A stretch of 64,000 nt of DNA from Streptomyces fuscichromogenes (GTDB taxonomy: Bacteria; Actinomycetota; Actinomycetes; Streptomycetales; Streptomycetaceae). The first letter of the stretch is position 1, and the number at the start of each line of letters is the position of its first letter. The position numbers and the translations under genes are program-made. The notes under the pieces were generated by a model. That model did no database searches. It was not told the origin of the DNA and worked only from the letters and a program-made list of their open reading frames with translations. Positions 51,665-62,481 of this stretch are shown piece by piece. Location: contig NZ_BMML01000001.1 of assembly GCF_014645815.1 (NCBI RefSeq), positions 186,001 through 250,000 on the forward strand. Direction: 5' to 3'.

Positions 51665-54600
51665 GTGATACATGTCAGACGGGTCGCGGCCGTCGCCGTC
51701 GCCGCCCTCGCCATCGCGCTCGTGCAGCCCGTCGCCGCACACGCCGCCGCCCCGCCCGCGCCGCCCTCCGACGCGAAGCTCGCCGCCGAGCCCGCCCGGC
51801 ACGACGACACCCGGGAGCAGTTCTACTTCGTCATGCCGGACCGTTTCGCCAACGGGGACACCGGCAATGACAAGGGCGGTCTCACCGGCTCCCGGCTCTC
51901 CACCGGCTACGACCCCACCGACAAGGGCTTCTACCAGGGCGGCGACCTCAAGGGGCTGACCCGGCGGCTCGACTACATCAAGGGGCTCGGCACCACCGCC
52001 ATCTGGATGGCGCCGATCTTCAAGAACAGGCCCGTGCAGGGGACGGGGAGCAACGCCTCGGCCGGCTACCACGGTTACTGGATCACCGACTTCACCCAGG
52101 TCGACCCGCACTTCGGGACCAACAAGGACCTGGCGACGCTCATCTCCAAGGCGCATGCCAAGGGGATGAAGGTCTTCTTCGACGTCATCACCAACCACAC
52201 CGCCGACGTCGTCGACTACGAGGAGAAGTCCTACGACTACCTCTCCAAGGGCGCCTTCCCCTATCTGACCAAGGACGGGCGGCCCTTCGACGACGCCGAC
52301 TACGCGGACGGGAAGAAGAAGTTCCCGGCGGTCTCCACCGCCTCCTTCCCGCGCACGCCGACCGTGACGAGCGACAGCAAGGTGCCGTCATGGCTCAACG
52401 ACCCGACGATGTACCACAACCGGGGCGACTCGACGTTCGCCGGCGAGTCCGCGACCTACGGCGACTTCTCCGGCCTGGACGACCTGTGGACCGAACGGCC
52501 CGAGGTCGTGCACGGCATGGAGAAGATCTACGAGCGGTGGGTGAAGGACTACGCCATCGACGGCTTCCGGATCGACACCGTGAAGAACGTCAACATGGAG
52601 TTCTGGACCCAGTGGGCGACCGCGCTCGACACGTACGCGGCGGAGCACGGCCGTGAGAACTTCTTCATGTTCGGCGAGACCTACTCCGCCGACCCGTCCG
52701 TCACCTCCCCTTACGTCACCCAGGGACGCCTCGACGCGACCCTCGACTTCCCCTTCCAGGACGCGGCCCGCTCCTACGCCTCCCAGGGCGGCAGCGCCCA
52801 GAAGCTGGCGAGCGTCTTCGGCGACGACTACAAGTACACGACCGACAAGGCGAACGCCTACGAGCAGGTCACCTTCCTCGGCAACCACGACATGGGCCGG
52901 ATCGGGTACTTCCTGGAGCAGGACAACCCGAAGGCCACGGACGCCGAACTGCTCGCCAAGGACGAACTCGCCAACGAGGTGATGTTCCTCAGCCGCGGCA
53001 ACCCGGTCGTCTACTACGGCGACGAACAGGGCTTCACCGGCTCCGGCGGGGACAAGGACGCCCGGCAGACGATGTTCGCGTCGAAGGTCGCCGACTACCT
53101 GGACGACGACGAGATCGGCACCGAGCGGACCGCCGCCGACGACTCGTACGACCCGAGTGCGCCGCTCTACCAGCAGATCAGTGCTCTCTCCAAGCTGCGC
53201 GCGGCCCACCCCGCGCTCGCCGACGGCGTCCAGACCGAGCGCTACGCGGCCGACGGCGCCGGTGTCTACGCCTTCACCCGGACGGACGCGAAGACCGGCC
53301 AGGAGTACGTCGTCGCCTTCAACAACGCGGGCACGGCGAAGACCGCGAGCTTCGCCACCGGCTCCGCCGGCATGGGCTACCGCGCGCTCTACGGCACCGA
53401 CGGCACCGTCACCTCCGACGGCGCGGCGAAGCTGACCGTCACCGTCCCCGCCGAGTCCGCCGTCGTCTACCAGGCGGCCGGTCCCCTGGCCAAGCCCGCC
53501 ACCGCCCCGACGATCACCCTCCAGGCCCCGGCCGCCGGTGCCACCGGCACCGTCGACCTCACCGCGGACGTGACCGGCGGACAGCTGAACCGGGTCGTCT
53601 TCGCCGCCCAGATCGGCGACGGCAGGTGGACCACCCTCGGTTCCGCGGACCACGCCCCCTACAAGGTCACCCAGACCCTCGCCACGGACCTCCCGGCCGG
53701 TACCGCCCTGCGCTACAAGGCGGTCGCCGTGGACTCCGCCGGGCACACCGCCGACGCCCTGGCCGCGAGCACCAGCGGCACCCCGCCCGCCGCCGAGACA
53801 CCCACCGCCTCCTCCCGGGACTACGCGGTCGTCCACTACAAGCGCGCCGACGGCGACTACGCCGACTGGAGCCTGTACGCCTGGGGCGACCTCGCCGACG
53901 GCGAGGCGACCACCTGGCCCGCCGGCCACGCCTTCACCGGCCGCGACGCGTACGGCGCGTTCGCCTACGTCAAGCTGAAGCCGGGCGCCACGAACGTCGG
54001 CTTCCTCGTCGTCGACAAGGACGGGAACAAGGACGTCTCCGCCGACCGCTCCATCGACGTCACCAAGACCGGCGAGGTCTGGATCGAGCAGGGGAAGGCG
54101 GACGTACTGACCCAGAAGCCGACCGCCGACTACCCCGCCCAGGACACCACCAAGGCGGTCATCCACTACCACCGCTCCGACGGTGACTACGACGGCTGGG
54201 GCCTGCACGTCTGGACGGGTGCGGCCACCCCCACCGACTGGTCGAGCCCGCTGCGGCCGGTGCGGACCGACGCCTATGGCGCGGTCTTCGAGGTACCGCT
54301 CACCGAGGGCGCCACCAGCCTCAGTTACATCATCCACAAGGGCGACGAGAAGGACCTCGCCGCCGACCAGTCCCTCGACCTCAAGTCCGACGGCTACGAG
54401 GTGTGGCTGTTGAACGGCCAGGAGAAGCACCTGCTCCCGCAGCCCGCCGGCAGCGCCGCCGCGCTCGACCTGACCACCTCCAAGGCGGTCTGGATCGACC
54501 GGGACACGGTCGCCTGGGACGGCGCCGACGGTGCCGCCTCCACCCAGCTGCTCTACTCCCACGACGGTTCGATCGCCGTCAAGGACGGGACCCTGAACAG

Positions 54601-57037
54601 CGACGACGAGCGCTGGCTGCGGCTGACGAAGACCACCCTCACCGACGCGCAGAAGGCGAAGTTCCCGTACCTGAAGGACTACACGGCCTGGTCCGTCGAC
54701 CCGCGTGACCGCGGCCGGGTGCGCGAGGCGCTCAGCGGTCAGCTGGTCGCCTCCCAGCGGGCCGCCAACGGGGCGGTGCTGGCCGCGACGGGCGTGCAGA
54801 TCGCCGGGGTGCTGGACGACGTGTACGCCAAGGCGACGACGGCCGATCTCGGCCCGGTCTTCCGCCACGGAGAGCCGACCCTCTCCGTCTGGGCGCCGAC
54901 CGCGCAGTCCGTCGCCCTCGAACTCGACGGTTCCAAGGTGGCGATGCACCGTGACGCGGCCACCGGCGTCTGGTCCGTCACCGGTCCCAAGTCCTGGAAG
55001 AACAAGCCCTACCGGTACGTCGTGAAGGTCTGGGCGCCCAGCGTCCGGAAGATCGTCACCAACAAGGTCACCGACCCCTACTCGGTCGCCCTCACCGCGA
55101 ACTCCGAGCGCAGTCTCGTCGTCGACCTCGACGACAAGTCCCTCGCGCCGGGCGGCTGGTCGACGTACACCAAGCCCAAGGCCGTCCCGATGAAGGACGC
55201 GCAGATCCAGGAGCTGCACGTCCGGGACTTCTCGGTGGCGGACTCCACGGTCCCCGCCGCGCACCGGGGCACCTACCTGGCCTTCACCGACAAGGGCAGC
55301 GACGGTTCGAAGCACCTCAAGGCCCTCGCGAAGGCCGGGACCTCGTACGTCCACCTGCTCCCGGTGTTCGACTTCGCGACCGTCCCCGAGAAGAAGGCCG
55401 ACCAGGCGAGTCCCGACTGCGACCTCGCCTCCTACCCGGCGGACTCCGAGAGGCAGCAGGAGTGCGTGGCGAAGACGGCCGCCACCGACGCCTACAACTG
55501 GGGTTACGACCCGTACCACTTCACGGTCCCCGAGGGCTCGTACGCCACCGACCCGGACGGCACCGCGCGCACGGTGCAGTTCCGGAAGATGGTCGAGTCC
55601 CTGAACCAGGACGGGCTGCGGGTCGTCATGGACGTCGTCTACAACCACACGGCGGCCGACGGCCAGGCGGACACCTCCGTCCTCGACCGGATCGTGCCCG
55701 GCTACTACCAGCGGCTGCTCGCCGACGGCAGCGTCGCCGACAGCACCTGTTGCTCCAACACCGCTCCCGAGAACGCCATGATGGGCAAGCTGGTGGTGGA
55801 CTCGATCGTCACCTGGGCGAAGGAGTACAAGGTCGACGGGTTCCGCTTCGACCTGATGGGCCACCACCCGAAGGCCAACATCCTCGCGGTCAGGAAGGCC
55901 CTGGACGCGCTGACCCCGAAGAAGGACGGCGTCGACGGCAAGAAGATCATCCTGTACGGCGAGGGCTGGAACTTCGGCGAGGTCGCCGACGACGCCCGCT
56001 TCGTCCAGGCCACCCAGGCGAACATGGCCGGCACCGGTATCGCCACCTTCTCCGACCGGGCCCGGGACGCCGTGCGCGGCGGCAGCCCCTTCGACGCCGA
56101 CCCCGGCGTCCAGGGCTTCGCGTCCGGGCTCTACACCGACCCCAACTCCTCGACCGCCAACGGCACTCCGGCCGAGCAGAAGGCCCGCCTGCTGCACTAC
56201 CAGGACCTGATCGAGGTCGGTCTGACCGGCAACCTCGCCAAGTACCGGTTCACCGACAGCGACGGCGAGGAGGTCACCGGCGCGGAGATCGACTACAACG
56301 GCTCGCCCGCCGGATACGCCGACGCGCCCGGCGACGCCCTCGCCTATGTCGACGCCCACGACAACGAGTCACTGTTCGACGCGCTGACGTACAAACTGCC
56401 CTCCGGCACCTCCGCGGCCGACCGGGCCCGGATGCAGGTCCTGGCGATGGCCACGGCCGCCCTCTCCCAGGGGCCGTCGCTCTCCCAGGCCGGCACCGAC
56501 CTGCTGCGCTCCAAGTCCCTGGACCGCAACTCCTTCGACAGCGGCGACTGGTTCAACGCCATCCACTGGAACTGCGCCGACGGCAACGGCTTCGGCCGCG
56601 GGCTGCCGACGGCGGCCGACAACCGGTCCAAGTGGTCCTACGCCAAGCCGCTGCTGACCTCGGTGAAGGTCGGGTGCCCCCAGATCGACCGGGCCTCGGC
56701 CGCCTACCATGACCTGCTGCGGATCCGGACGACCGACAAGGCGTTCTCGCTGGGCACGGCCGCGCAGGTGCAGTCGGAGCTCTCCTTCCCGCTGTCCGGG
56801 ACGGCCGGGACGCCCGGGGTGATCACGATGCAGGTGGGCGACCTGGTCGTGGTGTTCAACGCGAGCCCGCAGCGGCAGGAGCAGCGGGTGGGCACCCTGG
56901 CCGGAACCGGTTACCGGCTGCACCCGGTGCAGGCCGCGGGCGCGGACTCCGTCGTCAAGTCGGCTTCGTACGCGCGGGAAACGGGTACGTTCGAGGTTCC
57001 GGGCCGCACGGTGGCGGTGTTCTCCCGGACCAAGTGA
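51665..57037 (+). CDS. pulA: Bifunctional secreted alpha-amylase/pullulanase
   Basis: A 1790-residue secreted enzyme, two glycosidases in one chain. Signal peptide: 1-28 (AHA-AP). First GH13 domain: about 45-610, with [28 protein letters not shown] and LGNHDMGR. Then two pullulanase-associated carbohydrate domains (CBM41-like; [19 protein letters not shown] and [19 protein letters not shown]). Then the pullulanase domain with N-terminal CBM48-like part, [10 protein letters not shown] signature, [28 protein letters not shown] and [11 protein letters not shown]. It cuts alpha-1,4 and alpha-1,6 bonds in branched glucans. GTG 51665 has AGGAG 9 nt upstream. Confidence 0.95.
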   Translation: MIHVRRVAAVAVAALAIALVQPVAAHAAAPPAPPSDAKLAAEPARHDDTREQFYFVMPDRFANGDTGNDKGGLTGSRLSTGYDPTDKGFYQGGDLKGLTRRLDYIKGLGTTAIWMAPIFKNRPVQGTGSNASAGYHGYWITDFTQVDPHFGTNKDLATLISKAHAKGMKVFFDVITNHTADVVDYEEKSYDYLSKGAFPYLTKDGRPFDDADYADGKKKFPAVSTASFPRTPTVTSDSKVPSWLNDPTMYHNRGDSTFAGESATYGDFSGLDDLWTERPEVVHGMEKIYERWVKDYAIDGFRIDTVKNVNMEFWTQWATALDTYAAEHGRENFFMFGETYSADPSVTSPYVTQGRLDATLDFPFQDAARSYASQGGSAQKLASVFGDDYKYTTDKANAYEQVTFLGNHDMGRIGYFLEQDNPKATDAELLAKDELANEVMFLSRGNPVVYYGDEQGFTGSGGDKDARQTMFASKVADYLDDDEIGTERTAADDSYDPSAPLYQQISALSKLRAAHPALADGVQTERYAADGAGVYAFTRTDAKTGQEYVVAFNNAGTAKTASFATGSAGMGYRALYGTDGTVTSDGAAKLTVTVPAESAVVYQAAGPLAKPATAPTITLQAPAAGATGTVDLTADVTGGQLNRVVFAAQIGDGRWTTLGSADHAPYKVTQTLATDLPAGTALRYKAVAVDSAGHTADALAASTSGTPPAAETPTASSRDYAVVHYKRADGDYADWSLYAWGDLADGEATTWPAGHAFTGRDAYGAFAYVKLKPGATNVGFLVVDKDGNKDVSADRSIDVTKTGEVWIEQGKADVLTQKPTADYPAQDTTKAVIHYHRSDGDYDGWGLHVWTGAATPTDWSSPLRPVRTDAYGAVFEVPLTEGATSLSYIIHKGDEKDLAADQSLDLKSDGYEVWLLNGQEKHLLPQPAGSAAALDLTTSKAVWIDRDTVAWDGADGAASTQLLYSHDGSIAVKDGTLNSDDERWLRLTKTTLTDAQKAKFPYLKDYTAWSVDPRDRGRVREALSGQLVASQRAANGAVLAATGVQIAGVLDDVYAKATTADLGPVFRHGEPTLSVWAPTAQSVALELDGSKVAMHRDAATGVWSVTGPKSWKNKPYRYVVKVWAPSVRKIVTNKVTDPYSVALTANSERSLVVDLDDKSLAPGGWSTYTKPKAVPMKDAQIQELHVRDFSVADSTVPAAHRGTYLAFTDKGSDGSKHLKALAKAGTSYVHLLPVFDFATVPEKKADQASPDCDLASYPADSERQQECVAKTAATDAYNWGYDPYHFTVPEGSYATDPDGTARTVQFRKMVESLNQDGLRVVMDVVYNHTAADGQADTSVLDRIVPGYYQRLLADGSVADSTCCSNTAPENAMMGKLVVDSIVTWAKEYKVDGFRFDLMGHHPKANILAVRKALDALTPKKDGVDGKKIILYGEGWNFGEVADDARFVQATQANMAGTGIATFSDRARDAVRGGSPFDADPGVQGFASGLYTDPNSSTANGTPAEQKARLLHYQDLIEVGLTGNLAKYRFTDSDGEEVTGAEIDYNGSPAGYADAPGDALAYVDAHDNESLFDALTYKLPSGTSAADRARMQVLAMATAALSQGPSLSQAGTDLLRSKSLDRNSFDSGDWFNAIHWNCADGNGFGRGLPTAADNRSKWSYAKPLLTSVKVGCPQIDRASAAYHDLLRIRTTDKAFSLGTAAQVQSELSFPLSGTAGTPGVITMQVGDLVVVFNASPQRQEQRVGTLAGTGYRLHPVQAAGADSVVKSASYARETGTFEVPGRTVAVFSRTK

Positions 57038-57052
57038 CCGTGGCCTCAAGTC

Positions 57053-57087
57053 GGTGGGGCGGGCCCGGCACCGGGTTCCGCCCCACC
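57053..57087 (+). terminator. Terminator of pulA
   Basis: GGTGGGGCGG and CCGCCCCACC form a 10-bp stem, with an inner CCCGG/CCGGG pair. It ends 24 bp before the next start codon. Confidence 0.7.
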
Positions 57088-57110
57088 GGCGCTGTCCAGG
57101 GGCTGGGAGA

Positions 57111-58769
57111 ATGGACGTCAACGGCAGGCTGGCAGGCGTGACCGTGCTGGTCGTGGACGACACGGCCGCGAACCGGTACGCGATCGGCACCGTGCTGCGC
57201 CGGGCCGGCCACGAGGTCGTCGCGGTGACCGGCGGCCACGAGGCGCTCAGCGAGCTCGACGTACGGCGGCGCAAGGGCCGGCTGCCCGATGTGGCCCTGA
57301 TCGACGTGCACCTGCCGGACATGAGCGGCTTCGAGCTGTGCCGCCGGGTCAAGGAGCGGCCGCACATGGCCGGGCTGCCCGTCGTGCACTTCTCCGCCGC
57401 GCTCACCGTCGCACCCGACGACCGCTGCCCCGGGCTGGACACGGGGGCCGAGGCCTTTCTGACAGTGCCCGCCGAACCGGCGGACATCGAGGCCGCGGTC
57501 CGGTCCGCGGTCCGCGCCGCCCGGCTGCGCGCCGACGACCAGGCGCTGGTACGGCGGCTGCGGCTGCTGGCGGAGACCATCGTCACCATCCAGGCGGCCC
57601 GCTCGCCGCACGAACTCGCCGACGCCGCGGCGGACGGCGCGGCCCGGCTGCTGGGCTGCCCCGCGGCCGTCTTCGTCCTCGACCAGGACGACGAGCTGTA
57701 CCGGGGCCTGTGCCGGGAGCGCACCTCCCTCGTGCTGCCCGGCGAGGACGCCGACCGGACCGTGCGCGACCTGCTGCGGCGGCTCACCCGGGGGCAGTCC
57801 GGGGTGCGGATCACCACCGTGCCGTCGCCGCTGTGGCCCGCGGGGTTCTTCCGGCCCGGAGTGCAGCACGACGCCCGGCTGGCGCTGGTCCTCACCCAGG
57901 ACGGCAAGGCGCCGGTCTGCCTGGCCGCGCCCGCCCGCGGGCTGCGCCGGGTCGGCCCCGAGGGCGAGGCGCTGCTGGCCCAGCTGGCCCAGGCCACCGC
58001 GCTGGCGGCCGAGCCCCTGCTCATGTACCAGGTGGAGCGGCATGTCGCGCTCACCCTCCAGCACAGCTTCCTGCCCCGTCCGCACCGGCTGCCCGAACTG
58101 CCGGGCGTCGACATAGCGGTGCGGTACGTGCCCGCCTCCCAGGAGACGGAGATCGGCGGCGACTTCTATGCCGCGCTGCGGGTAGGCGACGGCGTGCTCG
58201 CCGCGGTGGGGGACGTGGTGGGGCACTCGCTGGACGCGGCCACCGTCATGGTCGAACTCCGGCACGCGCTGCGCGCCTACTGCCTGACGGAGAGCGACCC
58301 CGCCGCCCTCGCCGAACGGCTCGACCAGGTGCTCCAGCACTACCACGCCGATGTCACGGCCACCGTCTGCCTGGCCCTGATCGATCCGGCGACCGGGCGG
58401 ACCCGCATCGCCAACGCGGGACACATCCCGCCGCTGGTCCTCGGGGAGGACGGCAGCGCCGAGTACGTCAAGACGTCCGGCCCGCTGCTCGGGGTGGGCC
58501 TGCCCCATCCGCCGCCCACGGAGCTGGTCCTCGCCCCCACCGACCGGCTCCTCATGGTCACCGACGGCCTGATCGAGACCCGGGGCACCGACCTCGCGGT
58601 GTCGATGGAACACCTCCGGGCCGCCGCCGGCGGCGCCCTGCCCGGCCTGGAGGCCCTGTGCGACACCCTCCTGGCCTCCTTCGGCCACCAACGCGAGGAC
58701 GATGTCGCCCTGCTGGCACTGAGCCTGGCGGACGGGCTCCAGCGGCGCGGCCGCGGCCTGCCGGGCTGA
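57111..58769 (+). CDS. Receiver-GAF-like-PP2C (RsbU/SpoIIE) phosphatase
   Basis: A 552-residue cytoplasmic protein. Receiver domain 1-125: VLVVDDTAANR acidic pair and phospho-acceptor Asp in VALIDVHLPDMSGFE; the usual final lysine is less clear. A coiled linker and GAF-like sensing region follow (about 130-320). Then the PP2C/SpoIIE phosphatase (about 340-545), with metal motifs EIGGDFYAALRVGDG, AVGDVVGHSLDAA and VTDGLIETR. In such proteins a phosphorylated receiver turns on dephosphorylation of an anti-sigma antagonist. No anti-sigma partner is next to it. ATG 57111; GGGAGA ends directly before it. Confidence 0.9.
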   Translation: MDVNGRLAGVTVLVVDDTAANRYAIGTVLRRAGHEVVAVTGGHEALSELDVRRRKGRLPDVALIDVHLPDMSGFELCRRVKERPHMAGLPVVHFSAALTVAPDDRCPGLDTGAEAFLTVPAEPADIEAAVRSAVRAARLRADDQALVRRLRLLAETIVTIQAARSPHELADAAADGAARLLGCPAAVFVLDQDDELYRGLCRERTSLVLPGEDADRTVRDLLRRLTRGQSGVRITTVPSPLWPAGFFRPGVQHDARLALVLTQDGKAPVCLAAPARGLRRVGPEGEALLAQLAQATALAAEPLLMYQVERHVALTLQHSFLPRPHRLPELPGVDIAVRYVPASQETEIGGDFYAALRVGDGVLAAVGDVVGHSLDAATVMVELRHALRAYCLTESDPAALAERLDQVLQHYHADVTATVCLALIDPATGRTRIANAGHIPPLVLGEDGSAEYVKTSGPLLGVGLPHPPPTELVLAPTDRLLMVTDGLIETRGTDLAVSMEHLRAAAGGALPGLEALCDTLLASFGHQREDDVALLALSLADGLQRRGRGLPG

Positions 58770-59483
58770 CCGCACCGCCGCCGGTCCCCGCGCTTGAGCC
58801 TTTTTTGACCGCAATGCCGTTTACTCGGGTATTGGGCCGGTCCGCTGCTGCGGCTGCCGGCGCCCGGCCGCCATTCCCTGGATCGCCGCTGAACTGCCAA
58901 CTCGCCTAATCTGCAACGGATTTGAAGGTGAAGGATCAAGGCAGGCCGATGGCCGGCATAACGGAACCGAGCGGAACCGAGCGGAAACGCGCGGAAGCGG
59001 GCGTAATCGAAAGGTGAGAACGAAGCGGGGCTGGGCATTCCGGGTCGATGGCGTTCGCCGTGGCCATGGTTGTCACTACTCGTGGTCAATTCCCGGCCGG
59101 ACCGGAATCGCGGGCCGGTCGGCAATGAAGGAGAGGCCGGCCCGCCCCGCCGTAGAACACGCGGGATCGACTGGGAAGGCTGGGGTCGGCGTGTCACCGC
59201 GGGTCTCCTGAATCACTCCTTGTCACCGGGATTTGATTCGGATTTAATGGGTGCACACTGTTTCTTTTTCCGAGGTGCGGTCCGGGCTGCCGTCGAACGC
59301 CTGGATTATTTTCCGGCGCGGTCGCGTTTATACGCCTCTATTCGCGCCGGACTGCGCCGCCTATTGCCGCTGCAACACCGTGCGCTCACCGGATCAAGTG
59401 ACGCCCGGCTGGCGCGTGTTGTACGTTTCTTCTCACCGAAGGCCTATTCCAACCAGCGGTTCTCGCCGTTGAGAGGGACACGC
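58770..59483. other. 714-bp region upstream of the lanthipeptide synthetase gene
   Basis: No convincing gene. Base composition is clearly more AT-rich than the window average from about 58800, with runs such as CTTTTTTGACC and GATTTGATTCGGATTTAATGG. Two small frames (59014-59211, 59251-59472) lack ribosome sites and codon bias. It probably holds the cluster promoter and a boundary of the cluster. Confidence 0.55.
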
Positions 59484-62174
59484 ATGACGAGCCACGCAAC
59501 CGAAGTCGATCTCGAAATTCTGCTCCGCCGCGCGTTACAGACCACAGGCGCCGGCGCTCGTTGGACGACCGACGCCGACGAGATGTGGTGCCGCCTCACG
59601 CACCAGTCCGGAATGCGACGCCGGCAGGGCTGGAAATTGCACGTTTCCGCGACGGCGGCCTCCGCGCCGGAAGTACTTGAGAAGTCCCTTGACGTACTGC
59701 TGCGCGAGGAGTCGGGATTCAAGTTCGTCCGGTCGCTCGAACAGGTGAGCGCGCTCAATTCCCGCGCCAAGCCGCGAGGGAGCTCGGGCAAGTTCATCAC
59801 CGTATACCCGTCCTCCGACGACGTCGCGGCGCGACTGGCGCTGGCGCTGCACAGGGCCACGGCGGGGCTCGCCGGCCCCCGGATCCTGTCCGACCAGCCC
59901 TATGCCCCGCACAGTCTGGTGCACTACCGCTACGGCGCCTTCGTCGGCCGGCGGCGGCTTTCGGATCAGGGCCTGCTGGTCTGGTTCATCGAGGACCCCG
60001 ACGGAAATCCGGTGGAGGACAAGCGCACCGGACAGTACTCCCCGCCCCCCTGGGCGGTCAGCCCCTTTCCCGCCGCGGTGCCGCTGCCACCGCGACAGGA
60101 GAAAGCGGCGGGCAGCCCGGTACTGCTCGGCGGCCGGTTCTCGGTACGGGAAGCCATCCGGCACACCAACAAGGGCGGTGTCTACCGGGGTACCGACGTC
60201 ACCACGGGCGCACCCGTGGTGATCAAGGAGACCCGGCCGCACGTCGAGGGCGACGCGTCCGGCGCCGACGTCCGTGACTGGCTGCGGGCCGAGGCCAGGA
60301 CGCTGGAGAAGCTCAAGGGCACGGGACTGGCGCCGGAGCCGCTCGCGATGTTCGAGACGGGCGGGCACCTGTTCCTCGCCCAGGAGGAAGTGCCGGGCGT
60401 GCCCCTGCGCAACTGGGTCGCCGAGCGCTTCCGGGACGCCGGCAGCGAACAGTACCGGGCGGACGCGCTCGCCCAGGCCGAACGCCTGGTGGCGCTGGTC
60501 GCGGCGGCCCACGCCCACGGCTGCGTGCTGCGGGACTTCACACCCGGCAACGTCATGGTCCGCCCCGACGGCGAACTGCGCCTGATCGACCTGGAGCTCG
60601 CCGTCCTGGAGGACGACGTCCCGCTCCCGACCAGGGTGGGCACCCCGGGCTTCAGCGCCCCCGAGCGCCTGGCGGACGCTCCGGTCTCCCGGACGGCCGA
60701 CTACTACAGCCTCGGCGCCACCCTGTGCTTCGTGCTCGCCGGGAAGGTACCGAACCTGCTGCCCGAGCAACCGGAGACCAGGCCCGCGCAGGAGCGGTTC
60801 GCCGAATGGCTGGCCGCCTGCGCCGAAACGTTGCGGCTCCCGGACGGCCTGCCCGAGATGATCCTCGGTCTGATGCGGGACGATCCCGGCGAGCGCTGGG
60901 ACCCGGCCAGGGCGCGCACGGCGCTGCGCGAGGCGGACCCGGCGCGGCCGGGGCATCCCGCCGCCGGGCCGGCACGGACGGACGGTCCGGGTGGTCCCGA
61001 TGATCCGGACGCGGTGACGCGGGCCGCGGTCACCGGGATGGTGGACCACCTCGTCGACTCGATGACCCCGGACGACGGTCCCCGGCTGTGGCCCGTGTCC
61101 GTCCTGGCCGGGGAGACCGACCCCTGCACCGTGCAGCAGGGCGCGGCAGGTGTACTGGCGGTCCTGACCAGGTACTTCGAGCTCACCGGCGACCCCCGCC
61201 TGCCGGACCTGATCTCCACCGCGGGCAACTGGATCATGGCCCGCACCGACACCCGCTCCATCCGGCCGGGCCTGCACTTCGGCGGCCGCGGCATCGCCTG
61301 GGCGCTGTACGACGCCGGACGCGCCGTCGAGGACCGCGTGCTCACCGACCACGCGTTGGCCCTGGCACTGGCTCCGCCGGAACCGACGCCCAGTCACGAC
61401 ATCACCCACGGCTCCGCCGGCAGCGGACTCGCCGCCGCCCACCTGTGGCGCCGTACCGGTGACCCGCGCCTGGCCGAGCTGGTCGTCGACGCGGCCGACC
61501 GGCTGGCCGCCGCCGCACAGCCCGAGCCGTCCGGCGTGAGCTGGCCCGTCCCCGCGGAAGCCGTTTCCGAAGAGGCCGGCAAACGCTACCTGGGCTTCGC
61601 GCACGGATCGGCCGGCATCGGCAGCTTCCTCCTCACCGCCGCCGCCGTCTCCGGCAGGCCGGAACACCTGGAGCTGGCCACGGCGGCGGGAGAGCACCTG
61701 GTGGCCAACGCCGTGCTGGTGGGCCGGGCGGCCCAGTGGCCGGCCCAGGCCACGGACCCGCCCACGGCCCCGTACTGGTGCCACGGCTCGGCGGGCATCG
61801 GCTCCTTCCTGGTCCGGCTCTGGCAGCGGACCGGGGACAAACGATTCGGCGATCTCGCCCGCGGGGCCGCCCACGCCGTCACGGAGCGCGCCTCCCGGTG
61901 CGCCCTCGCCCAGTGCCACGGGCTGGCGGGCAACGGCGACTTCCTCCTCGACATGGCCGACGCCACCGGGGAGCCCGCCTACCGGGCGATGGCCGAGGAC
62001 CTGGCCCGCCTCATCGTCTCCGAACGGGCCCACCGCGACAGCCACGTCGTCTTCCCCAACGAGTACGGGGACGTCTCGACGAGCTGGAGCGACGGCTCCG
62101 CAGGAATCCTGGCGTTCCTCCTGAGGACCCGCCACACCGACTCCCGGCACTGGACTGTCCAGCAGCCGGGCTGA
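59484..62174 (+). CDS. lanL: Class IV lanthipeptide synthetase LanL
   Basis: An 896-residue three-domain enzyme that phosphorylates Ser/Thr of the precursor, eliminates the phosphate, and closes (methyl)lanthionine rings. Lyase domain: about 1-200. Kinase domain: about 215-485, with Gly-rich GGRFSVREAI, Lys248 in VVIKE, catalytic Asp351 in VLRDFTPGN, and Asp369 in LIDLEL (DFG place). Cyclase domain: about 510-896. The LanC zinc ligands are present: Cys766 in YWCHGSAGIG, and Cys811-His812 in AQCHGLAG. Class III enzymes lack these, so this is class IV (venezuelin VenL type). ATG 59484 has GAGAGGG. Its precursor gene follows after 46 bp. Confidence 0.93.
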   Translation: MTSHATEVDLEILLRRALQTTGAGARWTTDADEMWCRLTHQSGMRRRQGWKLHVSATAASAPEVLEKSLDVLLREESGFKFVRSLEQVSALNSRAKPRGSSGKFITVYPSSDDVAARLALALHRATAGLAGPRILSDQPYAPHSLVHYRYGAFVGRRRLSDQGLLVWFIEDPDGNPVEDKRTGQYSPPPWAVSPFPAAVPLPPRQEKAAGSPVLLGGRFSVREAIRHTNKGGVYRGTDVTTGAPVVIKETRPHVEGDASGADVRDWLRAEARTLEKLKGTGLAPEPLAMFETGGHLFLAQEEVPGVPLRNWVAERFRDAGSEQYRADALAQAERLVALVAAAHAHGCVLRDFTPGNVMVRPDGELRLIDLELAVLEDDVPLPTRVGTPGFSAPERLADAPVSRTADYYSLGATLCFVLAGKVPNLLPEQPETRPAQERFAEWLAACAETLRLPDGLPEMILGLMRDDPGERWDPARARTALREADPARPGHPAAGPARTDGPGGPDDPDAVTRAAVTGMVDHLVDSMTPDDGPRLWPVSVLAGETDPCTVQQGAAGVLAVLTRYFELTGDPRLPDLISTAGNWIMARTDTRSIRPGLHFGGRGIAWALYDAGRAVEDRVLTDHALALALAPPEPTPSHDITHGSAGSGLAAAHLWRRTGDPRLAELVVDAADRLAAAAQPEPSGVSWPVPAEAVSEEAGKRYLGFAHGSAGIGSFLLTAAAVSGRPEHLELATAAGEHLVANAVLVGRAAQWPAQATDPPTAPYWCHGSAGIGSFLVRLWQRTGDKRFGDLARGAAHAVTERASRCALAQCHGLAGNGDFLLDMADATGEPAYRAMAEDLARLIVSERAHRDSHVVFPNEYGDVSTSWSDGSAGILAFLLRTRHTDSRHWTVQQPG

Positions 62175-62220
62175 GCGGCAGGAAATCCCCTGTCGCAACC
62201 GCTCACAGAAGGAGAATGTC

Positions 62221-62376
62221 ATGGAGAACCAGGCCCTTGAGCTGCTGGCCCAGCTGCACGCCCTTCCGGAGACCGACCCGGTCGACTTCGACGGAGCATC
62301 GTTCTCGGGCACGTGTGCGTGCGTCGGCCTGCTGACGCTGCTCAACACGGTCTGTGTGGGCATCAGCTGCGCCTAG
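62221..62376 (+). CDS. lanA: Class IV lanthipeptide precursor peptide
   Basis: A 51-residue peptide that is easily missed because of its size. Leader: residues 1 to about 27, with the helical ELLAQLHALPETDP segment, a recognition type shared by class III/IV leaders. Core: about 28-51, starting FSGTCACVGLL, then TLLNTVCVGISCA. Four cysteines (32, 34, 45, 50) face Ser27, Ser29, Thr31, Thr39, Thr43 and Ser49, enough for four thioether rings. As recalled, the C-terminal half is near that of venezuelin. GGAG lies 6 nt before ATG 62221. The gene is followed by a large hairpin and by the exporter genes. Confidence 0.9.
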   Translation: MENQALELLAQLHALPETDPVDFDGASFSGTCACVGLLTLLNTVCVGISCA

Positions 62377-62384
62377 CCCAGTAA

Positions 62385-62424
62385 CTCCGGCCGGTGGCCG
62401 CCCTCGGGCGGCCACCGGCCGGAG
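62385..62424 (+). terminator. 18-bp perfect hairpin between lanA and the exporter
   Basis: CTCCGGCCGGTGGCCGCC at 62385-62402 pairs fully with 62407-62424 around the tetraloop CTCG. It begins 9 nt past the lanA stop. It probably acts as a partial terminator or 3'-end stabiliser, giving excess precursor mRNA over exporter mRNA. Confidence 0.85.
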
Positions 62425-62481
62425 CCAGTTGCCGCTGCGGCCGGCAGGCCCGCGGAAGACACCGTGGACGAGGACCCGACC

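Noticed and set aside
52388..56359. A 1323-codon open frame antisense to pulA
   Set aside because: Composition is that of a mirror of third-position G/C bias; no start signal or motif; pulA on the plus strand is certain.
59014..59472. Two small frames (65 and 73 residues) upstream of lanL as extra precursors or regulators
   Set aside because: No ribosome sites, no leader motif or Cys/Ser/Thr-rich core of the lanthipeptide type, and poor codon bias.
59535..62363. A 942-codon frame antisense to lanL and across lanA
   Set aside because: Low-complexity Gly/Arg/Val content and no recognisable motif; lanL is certain.
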